The notes beneath the pieces were generated by a model. The model worked only from the letters and a program-made list of their open reading frames with translations, did not search any database and had not been told where the DNA came from. Shown in pieces: positions 47,532 through 55,791 of a stretch of DNA of 64,000 nt; position 1 is the first letter of the stretch, and the number at the start of each line of letters is the position of its first letter. Source of the stretch: DATFVA01 sp963745945 (lineage in GTDB: Bacteria > Bacteroidota > Ignavibacteria > Ignavibacteriales > Ignavibacteriaceae). The stretch is taken from positions 23,307-87,306 of the forward strand of contig CAVUZG010000006.1 in assembly GCA_963745945.1 (NCBI GenBank), written 5' to 3'. The translations under genes and the position numbers were made by a program.

Positions 47532-48143
47532 ATGTTCAAAAAACTCCTGCCGAAGGAAGAAAAGTACTTCGAAAATTTTAAAGAAATGATTACCCACATC
47601 GGGGAAATGGCTAATCTTACTCACCAGTTATTTTCTTCAGATGAAATTGATAAGAACCTGCTTCTTAAAATAAAACCCCTTGAGCTAAGGTGTGATGAGA
47701 TTACTTCAAAAGTGGTGAAGAGAATAAATAAAACTTACATTACTCCGTTCGACAGAGAAGATATTTTCGGTCTTATTAAAAGACTTGATGATATAAGCGA
47801 TATGCTTCTCGGCGCTTGTATAAGAGTGGAAACTTATGATATAAAACATAAGGTCAAATATGCTGATTCTCTTTCCTCCATCGTTGTTCACCAGGTCGAA
47901 GAATTAGGAATTGCAATTCAGGATTTAAAAGTAAAACGCGTAAATGAAATGAAAGCTGTAAAAGTACTTGAAACTGAAGCAGACAATATTTACAGGCAGG
48001 CGGTTAAAGAGCTTTTTGAAAATGAAAAAAATGCCATTGAAATTATAAAAAGAAAAGAGGTACTTGATATTCTTGAAAACACCTCAGACAGATGCCAGTC
48101 AACTGCAAACCTTATCATCAGTATTTTTATAAAGAACGCATAA
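47532..48143 (+). CDS. DUF47 / PhoU-like phosphate transport accessory protein
   Basis: The 203-residue, all-helical protein belongs to the DUF47 (TIGR00153) family, related to PhoU. It shows LELRCDEITSKVVKRINKTYITPFDREDIFGLIKRLDDISD, the metal-binding type helix. It is followed four bases later by the PiT permease gene, the standard pairing for low-affinity phosphate uptake, and probably regulates that permease. The RBS GAGAGGA is clear. Confidence 0.92.
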   Translation: MFKKLLPKEEKYFENFKEMITHIGEMANLTHQLFSSDEIDKNLLLKIKPLELRCDEITSKVVKRINKTYITPFDREDIFGLIKRLDDISDMLLGACIRVETYDIKHKVKYADSLSSIVVHQVEELGIAIQDLKVKRVNEMKAVKVLETEADNIYRQAVKELFENEKNAIEIIKRKEVLDILENTSDRCQSTANLIISIFIKNA

Positions 48144-48146
48144 AAT

Positions 48147-49142
48147 ATGGAATTTGCTCTCATCATCATTTTTCTTGCACTCGTTTTCGATTTTTACAAT
48201 GGAATGAACGATGCTGCTAATTCTATTGCCACAGTTGTTTCCACAAGAGTTTTAACTCCGGGTCAGGCAGTTGCATGGGCTGCTTTTTTTAATTTTGCTG
48301 CCGCTTTTATTTTTGGAGTAAGTGTAGCAACCACAATTGGAAAAGGAATTGTTGATGTAAGCATTGTAGATAACCAGGTAATATTTTCAGGATTAATCGG
48401 AGCAATAATTTTAAGTGCCACAGCTACGCATTTTGGAATGCCGATCTCAGTTTCGCATTCTATTATCGGGGGCTACGGAGGTGCAGGCGTTGCAAAAGCA
48501 GGATTTGATGCTATAATTTTATCGGGTTATACAAAGGTTGTAATTTTCATTTTTTTAGCCCCTATTATGGGATATATAATCGCACTTATTTTCTCCGTAA
48601 TAACTATATGGATTGTCAGGAATAAATCACCTTATAAAGTAGATAAATATTTCAGGAAACTTCAGCTTGTCTCGGCCGCATTGTATTCATTAAGTCATGG
48701 TTCCAACGATGCACAAAAAACCATAGGTATAATTGCGATTGTTCTCTTTACTAACGGAATTCTTGGTAACACTTTCTATATTCCCCTCTGGGTAATAATG
48801 ATGAGTTATACCGTAATTGCCCTTGGCACTTTAATCGGTGGATGGAAAGTAATTAAAACCCTCGGTATGCGGGTAACAAAACTTACACCATTCGGTGGTT
48901 TCAGTGCAGAAACAGCCGCAGGAATTACTATTTCTCTCGCATCTATCTGGGGTATCCCGGTTAGTACAACACATACAATAACGGGTTCAATAATCGGTGT
49001 GGGCTCCATTAAAGGATTTTCAGCTGTACGCTGGGGAGTTGCAAGAAATATTCTCTGGGCGTGGGTTCTTACTATTCCCCTTTCTGCTGCGTTTGCAATG
49101 CTGACTTATTATCTCTGCCAATTAGCTATTGATATTTTTTAA
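48147..49142 (+). CDS. pit: PiT-family inorganic phosphate transporter
   Basis: The 331-residue permease has about ten membrane helices. Both PiT signatures are seen: FDFYNGMNDAANSIATVVSTR near the N-terminus and LYSLSHGSNDAQKTIGIIAI in the second half. It carries phosphate, usually as a metal complex with protons or sodium. It is coupled to the DUF47 gene upstream. Its stop overlaps the end of the convergent DUF2520 gene by about 20 bases. Confidence 0.94.
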   Translation: MEFALIIIFLALVFDFYNGMNDAANSIATVVSTRVLTPGQAVAWAAFFNFAAAFIFGVSVATTIGKGIVDVSIVDNQVIFSGLIGAIILSATATHFGMPISVSHSIIGGYGGAGVAKAGFDAIILSGYTKVVIFIFLAPIMGYIIALIFSVITIWIVRNKSPYKVDKYFRKLQLVSAALYSLSHGSNDAQKTIGIIAIVLFTNGILGNTFYIPLWVIMMSYTVIALGTLIGGWKVIKTLGMRVTKLTPFGGFSAETAAGITISLASIWGIPVSTTHTITGSIIGVGSIKGFSAVRWGVARNILWAWVLTIPLSAAFAMLTYYLCQLAIDIF

Positions 49143-50034
49143 TTCCTCACCTAATACTTTTTTTAATTTTTTATGATTTGAAGATAACTGGCCGTCTCTT
49201 TGTTTAATCACTTCAAGCAGAATTAAGGATTGAGAAATATAACTCTGAATTAATAATATCCTCTTTTTACCCTTCAACTTTTTTATTGCACTTAAATGTT
49301 TTTTTACAGTCAGGAAATCTCCTCTTTCTACAGGACCCGAAAGTGAATTACCCACACCATTATTTTTAATGTTCGCAATGGTCTGATGAACAATCGGTTC
49401 AAATAAATTGAAATAATCTTTTTTATTTAAACCTGTTTTTTCCAGCAATTCTTCGGATGAATAAAGATTCGCATTGAGGAAATTTGAAGCAAACACTCCG
49501 GCAAGATGATAATAAACTTTTGATTCTTCATTCATTCTGAATGCGTTCAATTTCAGATTCTCTGCAAGAGCAAAAAGGAATTTTTCAGCGGATTTATTTT
49601 TGGTTTCTATTGCGGTAAAGGAATTTTTTATCTCCGCTTTTTTAAGTGAAGGAAACGTCTGCATTATATGAAATGAAGCTGTCATTCCCCCTTTTCTTTC
49701 AAGCGAATTTAACGCAAAAGTATTTTCTGAACCTGAAGTATGAATAAAAAGGGAATTTCTAAAATCAAGCTTAAGTGAAGATATTTTTTTTGCAACAACG
49801 GATATCCGGTTATCGGGAACTGTAAGAAAAATTATTTGTGTTTCCTTTGGAACCTCAGAAATACTGGTTGAAGTGAAACTGATTTTATATCTTTTTGCAA
49901 GTAAAGCAAGCGTTTTTTTATTGCTGCTTATAACTGCCTTTAACAGCATATTTTTTTTCAATGAGAAGAGGAATGAGAGTGTGTGCAACTTTTCCGGCAC
50001 CAATAAAAACTATTTCTGATTTTCGTGTTAACAA
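49122..50034 (-). pseudogene. Rossmann-type DUF2520 oxidoreductase-like gene, frameshift in an A8 run
   Basis: Translation from TTG 50034 (GGAG before it) gives LLTRKSEIVFIGAGKVAHTLIPLLIEK, a Rossmann nucleotide-binding start with GxGxxxxT-like glycines. Frame is lost in a run of eight A (T8 at 49951-49958 on the plus strand). The other frame continues NMLLKAVISSNKKTLALLAKRYKI ... HIMQTFPSLKKAE ... GPVERGD to 49122, the DUF2520 domain. Span 913 nt is one base too long, so A7 would restore one 303-residue protein. Starting at 50003 would delete the cofactor-binding loop. A homopolymer error is likely. Substrate unknown. Confidence 0.82.
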
Positions 50035-50856
50035 TCAATCTCCGTAAATGGCTGCTGAAAGGTATCCCACAACTTCATTTTTATCACCCGTAGTATCACC
50101 CGAATCACTTCTATGAAGAACTTTTGATCTTTTAAAATTCAGTTTATCTGCAGCTTTCATCATTGAAATTATTGTTCCGGCTCCGCAGGCTTCGCATCTC
50201 CGGTCTTCAATATTTTCAAGCAGCCCAGCATAATCAAAATTAGATATATCTTTCTCAACTATAGAATCCATCATACCGGCAACACTATGCGAATAGTAAT
50301 GTGAAAGATCGGAACTTGAAACAATTACTGTTTCATCATCTGTTATTTCTGTAATTTTTTCTGCAAGTTCATCAATGTACAATTTCCCCTGGTCTCCCAT
50401 AACCACAGGTACAATTTCAAAGTCATCAAGAATTATCTGAAGGAAAGGCAGCTGGACTTCAATGGCGTGTTCCTCCATGTGCCCATGTTCCCCGCGGAAA
50501 ATTGTCTTACTATTTTTTGTGAGTTTATCTGAGGCTTTCTTATTTATGTTTATCGTGCCGAGAGGGGTCTGGTAAGCATCGCCGCTGAAGACTGAAATCC
50601 CGGGAAAGTACTCACGGTGACTGGGAGAAAGAATGATGACGGTTTTTATTTTCTTTTTATCAAGTTGGTTAAAACCGAATGCCGCTGTTTTACCAGAGTA
50701 AATATATCCTGCGTGCGGACTGATTATTCCAAAAATATTGCCGTTTATTTTTTCGGTTTTTGTAACAGATAAAAGGATTTCTACCTCATCTTTTAACTTT
50801 GAGGCATCGGCAGGATAAAAATATCCGGCAACAGCAGGCTTTCTAATCAGGGACAT
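50035..50856 (-). CDS. amrB: AmmeMemoRadiSam system protein B (MEMO1 family)
   Basis: The 273-residue protein starts at ATG 50856 (AGGAAG upstream) with RKPAVAGYFYPADASKLKDEVE. It contains GIISPHAGYIYSGKTAAFGF, LSPSHREYF, MEEHAIEVQLPFLQ and VSSSDLSHYY, the MEMO metal-site pattern related to class III extradiol dioxygenases. The start overlaps the end of the AMMECR1 gene by 14 bases. A and B usually occur with a radical SAM enzyme (AmrS); no such gene is adjacent here. Activity of the system is not settled. Confidence 0.92.
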   Translation of the reverse strand: MSLIRKPAVAGYFYPADASKLKDEVEILLSVTKTEKINGNIFGIISPHAGYIYSGKTAAFGFNQLDKKKIKTVIILSPSHREYFPGISVFSGDAYQTPLGTININKKASDKLTKNSKTIFRGEHGHMEEHAIEVQLPFLQIILDDFEIVPVVMGDQGKLYIDELAEKITEITDDETVIVSSSDLSHYYSHSVAGMMDSIVEKDISNFDYAGLLENIEDRRCEACGAGTIISMMKAADKLNFKRSKVLHRSDSGDTTGDKNEVVGYLSAAIYGD

Positions 50857-51421
50857 AGGATTTCTTCCTTTCACTTTCCTCAGAAAAGACCTCGGCAGTA
50901 AAAACTTCAATGTTTAATTTTTCCTTCTGCCACAGGAATGATTCAAACCCGGCTTTTTCACAGATTGCACAAAGGAAATCCTCAAGGTTAAAATTATTTT
51001 CTGCAGCAACCTGTGGAAGAAGCAATCCCCTTCTTCCGAGATGATTCAATATTAATCCATGCTTTCCAATTTCTATTTCATTATAACTGTTAATTTGGGT
51101 CGGCGGGAAGAGCACCGATATTTCAATTTCAATAAGACTTAGCTCAGAATCTGAAAGAGGAAGAAACCTCGGATCGCGGAATGCCGCCTGTACAGCGGCT
51201 TCACAAACAGTTTCAAATATGCTCATCTCCGAAACCACATAACCAATACAGCCCCTGAGCTCGTGCTTTATTGTTAAAGTAACAAAAGCACCAGAGAGGG
51301 TTTTAAGTTCAGGGAATTTTTTATAATCAATTGCCGGTTTTTTGTTTATGCCGAATACCGCTCCTATAGAATCCCGTGCAGCTTTTAAAAGAATCCCTTT
51401 ATCTTCATCAGTTAATTTCAT
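50843..51421 (-). CDS. amrA: AmmeMemoRadiSam system protein A (AMMECR1 family)
   Basis: Start set at ATG 51421 (GGGAG eight bases before). The 192-residue AMMECR1 domain shows GAFVTLTIKHELRGCIGYV, AFRDPRFLPL and EIEISVLFPP, with GRRGLLLPQVAAE, all hallmark segments of the family. It overlaps the MEMO gene, so the pair is co-translated. The molecular role is uncertain; the conserved LRGCIG loop is thought to be the active surface. Confidence 0.93.
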   Translation of the reverse strand: MKLTDEDKGILLKAARDSIGAVFGINKKPAIDYKKFPELKTLSGAFVTLTIKHELRGCIGYVVSEMSIFETVCEAAVQAAFRDPRFLPLSDSELSLIEIEISVLFPPTQINSYNEIEIGKHGLILNHLGRRGLLLPQVAAENNFNLEDFLCAICEKAGFESFLWQKEKLNIEVFTAEVFSEESERKKSYVPD

Positions 51422-51434
51422 CAAGTGAGCTCCC

Positions 51435-52265
51435 TCAATCATAAACCAGAGAATAAACATTCAGTATCATTTTATCCTTCAGTAAAAACAGGAGATTATC
51501 TTTTACAAAGAAAGAATCCGGTATGTAAGAAGTAATCCCTGCATTCAGCACTTCTTCAAAAATAACCTTTTCAGTACCAATTTCAATAATAGTAAAGTTG
51601 TTATCCAGCTGCCCATCATCTTTTACTGTATGATAGGCAAGCATTAAACATTCTTTGTATTGAACATAATCAATCGGACCTGATATTACGCTGGTCGTTC
51701 TCCAGTTCTCAACCAACTTTTCTGATTCGGGAGAAAGAATGCCCGGAGAGTATGTTTCGGGAAAATGATAATTTTGAAATTTTTCATACTGTGCATCCAG
51801 CACTTTTTCTCTAAGTTCATTTACTTCCTGAACATCTTCACCGTATTCTTTAATAAGGTTTCCCGTTTCTGCATCAAATGAATATATCTCACGTGATTCA
51901 AACTTCTGGTTAAATGCGAAGACCATCCCATTATAAAGAAAAAGAAAAACGGGATTTTCTTTACTCCATATTATTTTTTTGCTCTTTAAATCAAATGCAT
52001 AAATACCGCTATGTCCCGGCATATCCGGTTGGATAAATCTATGGAAAAAAATTTTATCTTGTTCAAAGGCTTCAATTCCAACCCAGAATTTTTCATCAAG
52101 CTGATAATTTTTTAAAAGCTCTTTTCCAGTCTGAATATCCAGGCAATTAAAATAAACCTGTTTATCATTCCCGTCTCTTTCCTCAATCACGAGTTTATCT
52201 TCCGAAGGAATCAGCCGCCAGATTGATCTGTTATTTGTAAAGGAATAATTCTTTTTAATCTTCAT
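51435..52265 (-). CDS. DUF4905-like beta-propeller protein
   Basis: The 276-residue protein lacks a signal peptide. Repeats like NCLDIQTGKELLKN, YAFDLKSKKIIWSKENPVF and YSFDAETGNLIKEYGED resemble PQQ/WD-like propeller blades; I recall the family as DUF4905, found in Bacteroidota relatives. It sits 14 bases upstream of the AMMECR1 gene and seven bases after tryptophanase, so the genes form one minus-strand run. Function unknown. Confidence 0.7.
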   Translation of the reverse strand: MKIKKNYSFTNNRSIWRLIPSEDKLVIEERDGNDKQVYFNCLDIQTGKELLKNYQLDEKFWVGIEAFEQDKIFFHRFIQPDMPGHSGIYAFDLKSKKIIWSKENPVFLFLYNGMVFAFNQKFESREIYSFDAETGNLIKEYGEDVQEVNELREKVLDAQYEKFQNYHFPETYSPGILSPESEKLVENWRTTSVISGPIDYVQYKECLMLAYHTVKDDGQLDNNFTIIEIGTEKVIFEEVLNAGITSYIPDSFFVKDNLLFLLKDKMILNVYSLVYD

Positions 52266-52272
52266 TATTCAA

Positions 52273-53658
52273 TTATTTAGTTTCGTGGCTTACTTCTTCA
52301 AACTGTGCAGTGAAATGCCTTAGCATCGGAGCCTGGTATGTAATCTTATAACCTTTAAGCGCACCTCGTTTTTTGTAAACATCAAGAATTACTTCGAGTA
52401 CATAATCAATGTGGCTTTGTGTGTAAACTCTTCTCGGTATCGCAAGTCTTACAAGCTCCATAGGGGGCGGAATCAGTTTACCATTTTTATCATATTTCCC
52501 GAACATCACACTTCCAATTTCAACTGCCCGGATTCCTCCCTCAACATAAAGAGAGCAGACAATTGACTGCCCCGGGAATTGTTCCTGAGGAATATTCGGT
52601 AAAAATCGTTTAGCATCAATATAAATTGCATGACCGCCCGGAGGTTCTATAATAGGAACACCGGCAGATACAAGTCTTTCCCCGAGATATTCCACGCTTC
52701 TAATTCTGTACTGAAGATAATGTTCGTCGAGCACCTCTTCCAGTCCCTGCGCTACAGCTTCAAGATCTCTTCCGGCCAGTCCGCCGTAAGTGGGAAAACC
52801 TTCCGTTACAATTAAAAGGTTTCTGCAGTTCATCGCTAATTCATCATCGTTCATTGCAAGGAACCCGCCTATGTTTGCAAGTCCGTCTTTCTTTGCACTC
52901 ATTGTAGCACCATCAACGTATGAAAACATTTCCCGGGCTATTTCCAGTAATGATTTATCCTCATAACCTTTTTCCCGTTTTTTAATAAAGTAAGCATTCT
53001 CTGCGAACCTGCAGGCATCCATAAAAAACGGAATTCCATATTTACTGCAAACCTGTTTCACTTCCCTGATATTCTGCATTGATACAGGCTGACCGCCGCC
53101 GGAATTGTTGGTAACTGTAATCATACACACAGGAATATTTTCTTTTCCTTTTTCTTTAATAAAATTTTCAAGTTTCTCAATGTCCATATTTCCTTTGAAA
53201 GGAGCGCGTACTTCAGGATGTTTTCCTTCTTCATTTAAAAGATCAACAGCTTCAGCATTTGTAAATTCAACGTTTGCACGTGTCGTATCAAAGTGCGTAT
53301 TATTTGGAATAAATTTTCCGCCGCCGCCGATAATTGTAAAAAGTATTTTTTCTGAAGCTCTGCCCTGGTGAGTCGGAATTATATATTTCAGTCCCGTTAT
53401 TTTCTTCACAGCATCCTCAAAACGGTAAAAGCTCTTTGAGCCGGCATAGGATTCATCTCCCTGCATTATTCCCGCCCACTGCGCTGAACTCATTGCAGAA
53501 GTTCCACTGTCTGTAAGAAGATCTATAAGTACATCATCCGCGTGAAGCATAAAAGTATTATAACCGGCTTTTCTCAGCAGTTCAATTCGTTCTTCCCTTG
53601 TTGTAAATCTTATCGGTTCAACTGATTTTATCTTAAAAGGTTCAATTATTGTTTTCAT
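52273..53658 (-). CDS. tnaA: Tryptophanase (PLP-dependent beta-eliminating lyase)
   Basis: The 461-residue enzyme splits tryptophan to indole, pyruvate and ammonia. The PLP lysine is Lys257 in ATMSAKKDG, Asp214 in FFMDACRFAENAYF binds the PLP nitrogen, and THQGRASEK (95-103) holds the phosphate loop. The choice of tryptophanase over tyrosine phenol-lyase rests on His448 in LRHFTA (Phe in TPL) and on RAVEIGS instead of the TPL Met-Glu-Arg loop. Indole may act as a signal. No tnaC-like leader is seen upstream. Confidence 0.9.
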   Translation of the reverse strand: MKTIIEPFKIKSVEPIRFTTREERIELLRKAGYNTFMLHADDVLIDLLTDSGTSAMSSAQWAGIMQGDESYAGSKSFYRFEDAVKKITGLKYIIPTHQGRASEKILFTIIGGGGKFIPNNTHFDTTRANVEFTNAEAVDLLNEEGKHPEVRAPFKGNMDIEKLENFIKEKGKENIPVCMITVTNNSGGGQPVSMQNIREVKQVCSKYGIPFFMDACRFAENAYFIKKREKGYEDKSLLEIAREMFSYVDGATMSAKKDGLANIGGFLAMNDDELAMNCRNLLIVTEGFPTYGGLAGRDLEAVAQGLEEVLDEHYLQYRIRSVEYLGERLVSAGVPIIEPPGGHAIYIDAKRFLPNIPQEQFPGQSIVCSLYVEGGIRAVEIGSVMFGKYDKNGKLIPPPMELVRLAIPRRVYTQSHIDYVLEVILDVYKKRGALKGYKITYQAPMLRHFTAQFEEVSHETK

Positions 53659-53861
53659 TAGACTTCCCTGAATTCAGAAATTGATGATTATTTAAATTTT
53701 ATCATTCAAATTTAATTAAACTTGAACTAACAATTAATAATGAACAATTATTAATTAGCAATTAAAAATTAAATGGAATATCATTTTCTATTTGCCTTTG
53801 TTCTTAAGTATAAATAGCTTTTTAAAGTTCATCTTTTAACAATTTGTGTGAGGGATAAATT

Positions 53862-54705
53862 ATGGATAATACAGATACTCCAAATCTTAATGAAGATCTG
53901 CCATCAGGTGAATTACCGGGTGAAGAAGAATTAAGCCATACCGATAAAATGGTTGGAGTTTTTGCTGAACCTGCAACAATGTATGAAAAGACATCTCATT
54001 TTCCTCCTAAAACCATCGATTGGATTATTCCACGTAGTAATGATTGTTATTGTCAATCATCTGACAAGAATACATAATGTTTAACAAAGCTGAAATAGCA
54101 TATCAAACAATAAGAGACAACGAGACAGCAGAGGAATTGAAAGGATCGTCCAGGAACATGGTGATAAAGGAAAGATGACAAGGAACAGGCTGAGCAGGCA
54201 AACGGATAACATTAAGTGAGAATGGCCGGCGGTACAAGTTGGCCAGTGCAGACAATCGTTTCCACAATTGATCTCGGATTCTTGTTTTTTTTATTGTTTC
54301 GGGAGTTTACTTTTATAGTGGCAAAATTTATTATTAAAGGAGAAGGACATATTCTTCGCAATGGTTGCGAATGGATTAATAGCATACATTGACGATATTC
54401 AGATGATTATAGCAACAATATTAATTATTGAACCGGAAGACTGTTGATGAGATACAAGTCTTGCCGCTTTAATGCATACAGAAAATCCACATTAATTGGA
54501 TTCATTCTCGGCAAGATTGATGTGATTACAATATGGAGTCTTGCAAGTATCAAGTATAGGAATGGCAAAATGTTCAAATCCGAAAAAACAGGTAAATATT
54601 ATATTATCGTTTTCGGCTTGTGGATAGTATCGGAGGACTGATATTATTTGGATTAGGCCAGGCAGTTGCCGTTCCTCAGGTTTCTGAGGTGGTTGAATAT
54701 TAAAT
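53862..54705 (+). pseudogene. YIP1-like membrane protein gene, heavily decayed
   Basis: The first frame begins MDNTDTPNLNEDLPSGELPG, then LSHTDKMVGVFAEPATMYEKTSHFPPKTIDWIIP, the start of YIP1-domain membrane proteins of this group, and then loses frame near 54030. Later pieces in other frames keep the same order: LLKEKDIFFAMVANGLIAYID near 54335-54400, TLIGFILGKIDVITIWSLASI near 54490-54560, KYYIIVFGLWIV near 54595-54635, and the end at 54705. At least four frame changes are needed, so the gene is dead as read. A terminator follows. Confidence 0.75.
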
Positions 54706-54722
54706 TCACTTCCTCACATTTT

Positions 54723-54755
54723 AAGGCGTTATACTTTCATAACGCCTTTTTTTAT
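54723..54755 (+). terminator. Rho-independent terminator
   Basis: AAGGCGTTAT / ATAACGCCTT stem with a short loop and a T run, after the decayed YIP1-like gene. Confidence 0.88.
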
Positions 54756-54849
54756 TTCCAGTAATTTCAAAATTCCCGGCAAAATACGGGTGAATTTCCG
54801 CTCTTAAAAAATCATATTGCTTTTAAAAAAATATCTATTTAATTTCGTT

Positions 54850-54888
54850 CACCCCTTTTGTGGGGGTGCAACCCCTTAAAGGGGGGTG
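54850..54888. repeat. Two adjoining GC-rich palindromes upstream of the TrmB-type gene
   Basis: CACCCC...GGGGGTG followed directly by AACCCCTTAAAGGGGGGT, in an otherwise AT-rich spacer 33 bases before the start codon. Could be an operator or a dispersed palindromic repeat. Confidence 0.6.
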
Positions 54889-54920
54889 CTGTATACAAAT
54901 TACACGGATTATACAATAAG

Positions 54921-55760
54921 ATGAATGGTTTTATAGAGAAACTGCAGAAATTAGGACTTTCAAAAAGAGAGTCTGAAGTTTATATAGCTCTCTTAACCAA
55001 AAAAGAATTTACCGCACCCGAAATAGGAAAAATCACTTCGGTATCCAGGAATAAATCCTATGAAGTTCTTCAAAGCCTTGTAAAGAAGAATCTCTGCACG
55101 GAGAAATTTAAGAACGGAACAAAAGTATTCAGCGGAATAAAACCCGATATCGCACTTCAGAATATTATCTCAATCCAGGAAAATGAATTAAAAGAAAAGA
55201 AAGAACTTACGGCGCGGTTCAGCAAAGAATTAATGAAGCTTCATGCTGCTAATAAAAACAGCTCCGGTCCCCTGGATTATATTGAAGTGTTTACTGATAT
55301 AGGACAGGTAAAGGACAGGTGGGAAAGCATAGAAAGAAATACAAAGAAAGAACTGCTTGTTTTTACCAAGCCGCCATATTCTGTTTCACTGGAAGATACA
55401 CTTGAAGTAGCAGAAGAAGTTAAAAAAAATAAAATAGTTGTTAAAAGTATTTACGAGTACAAAACTCTTCAATCAATTGAAGAAGCAACAAATTTGTTAA
55501 AAATGATTGACACCTATAAAAAGATGGGAGAAGAGGCAAGAATAATTGAAGAACTTCCGATGAAGCTTGCAATCAGCGATCTTACTACAACAGTTTTTGT
55601 ACTGGATGATAAAGTTTCAATGCAGTCAGGTATGACAACTATGATTGTTGAACATCCCGGTTTTGCAACAGCTTTAAAAAAAGTATTTGATGGTTACTGG
55701 AAAGAAGCTATGCAGATCAACACATTCAAAAAGAATTTAAAAAAATACTTTACAAAGTAA
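54921..55760 (+). CDS. TrmB-type transcriptional regulator
   Basis: Start set at ATG 54921; the open frame from 54858 runs through the palindromes and is unlikely. The 279-residue protein begins with a winged helix-turn-helix (LGLSKRESEVYIALLTKKEFTAPEIGKITSVSRNKSYEVLQSLVKKNLC), the TrmB build, followed by a coiled-coil helix (NIISIQENELKEKKELTARF) and a regulatory domain with LAISDLTTTVFVLDD. TrmB proteins sense sugars in archaea, but bacterial ligands vary. The adjacent palindromes could be its own operator. It lies 31 bases upstream of a T9SS protein gene. Confidence 0.85.
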   Translation: MNGFIEKLQKLGLSKRESEVYIALLTKKEFTAPEIGKITSVSRNKSYEVLQSLVKKNLCTEKFKNGTKVFSGIKPDIALQNIISIQENELKEKKELTARFSKELMKLHAANKNSSGPLDYIEVFTDIGQVKDRWESIERNTKKELLVFTKPPYSVSLEDTLEVAEEVKKNKIVVKSIYEYKTLQSIEEATNLLKMIDTYKKMGEEARIIEELPMKLAISDLTTTVFVLDDKVSMQSGMTTMIVEHPGFATALKKVFDGYWKEAMQINTFKKNLKKYFTK

Positions 55761-55791
55761 TTAACAAAATAAAACAACCCGGAGAGAAAAT

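Noticed and set aside
52273..53658. Tyrosine phenol-lyase
   Set aside because: LRHFTA and RAVEIGS match tryptophanase; TPL has Phe and Met-Glu-Arg at these places.
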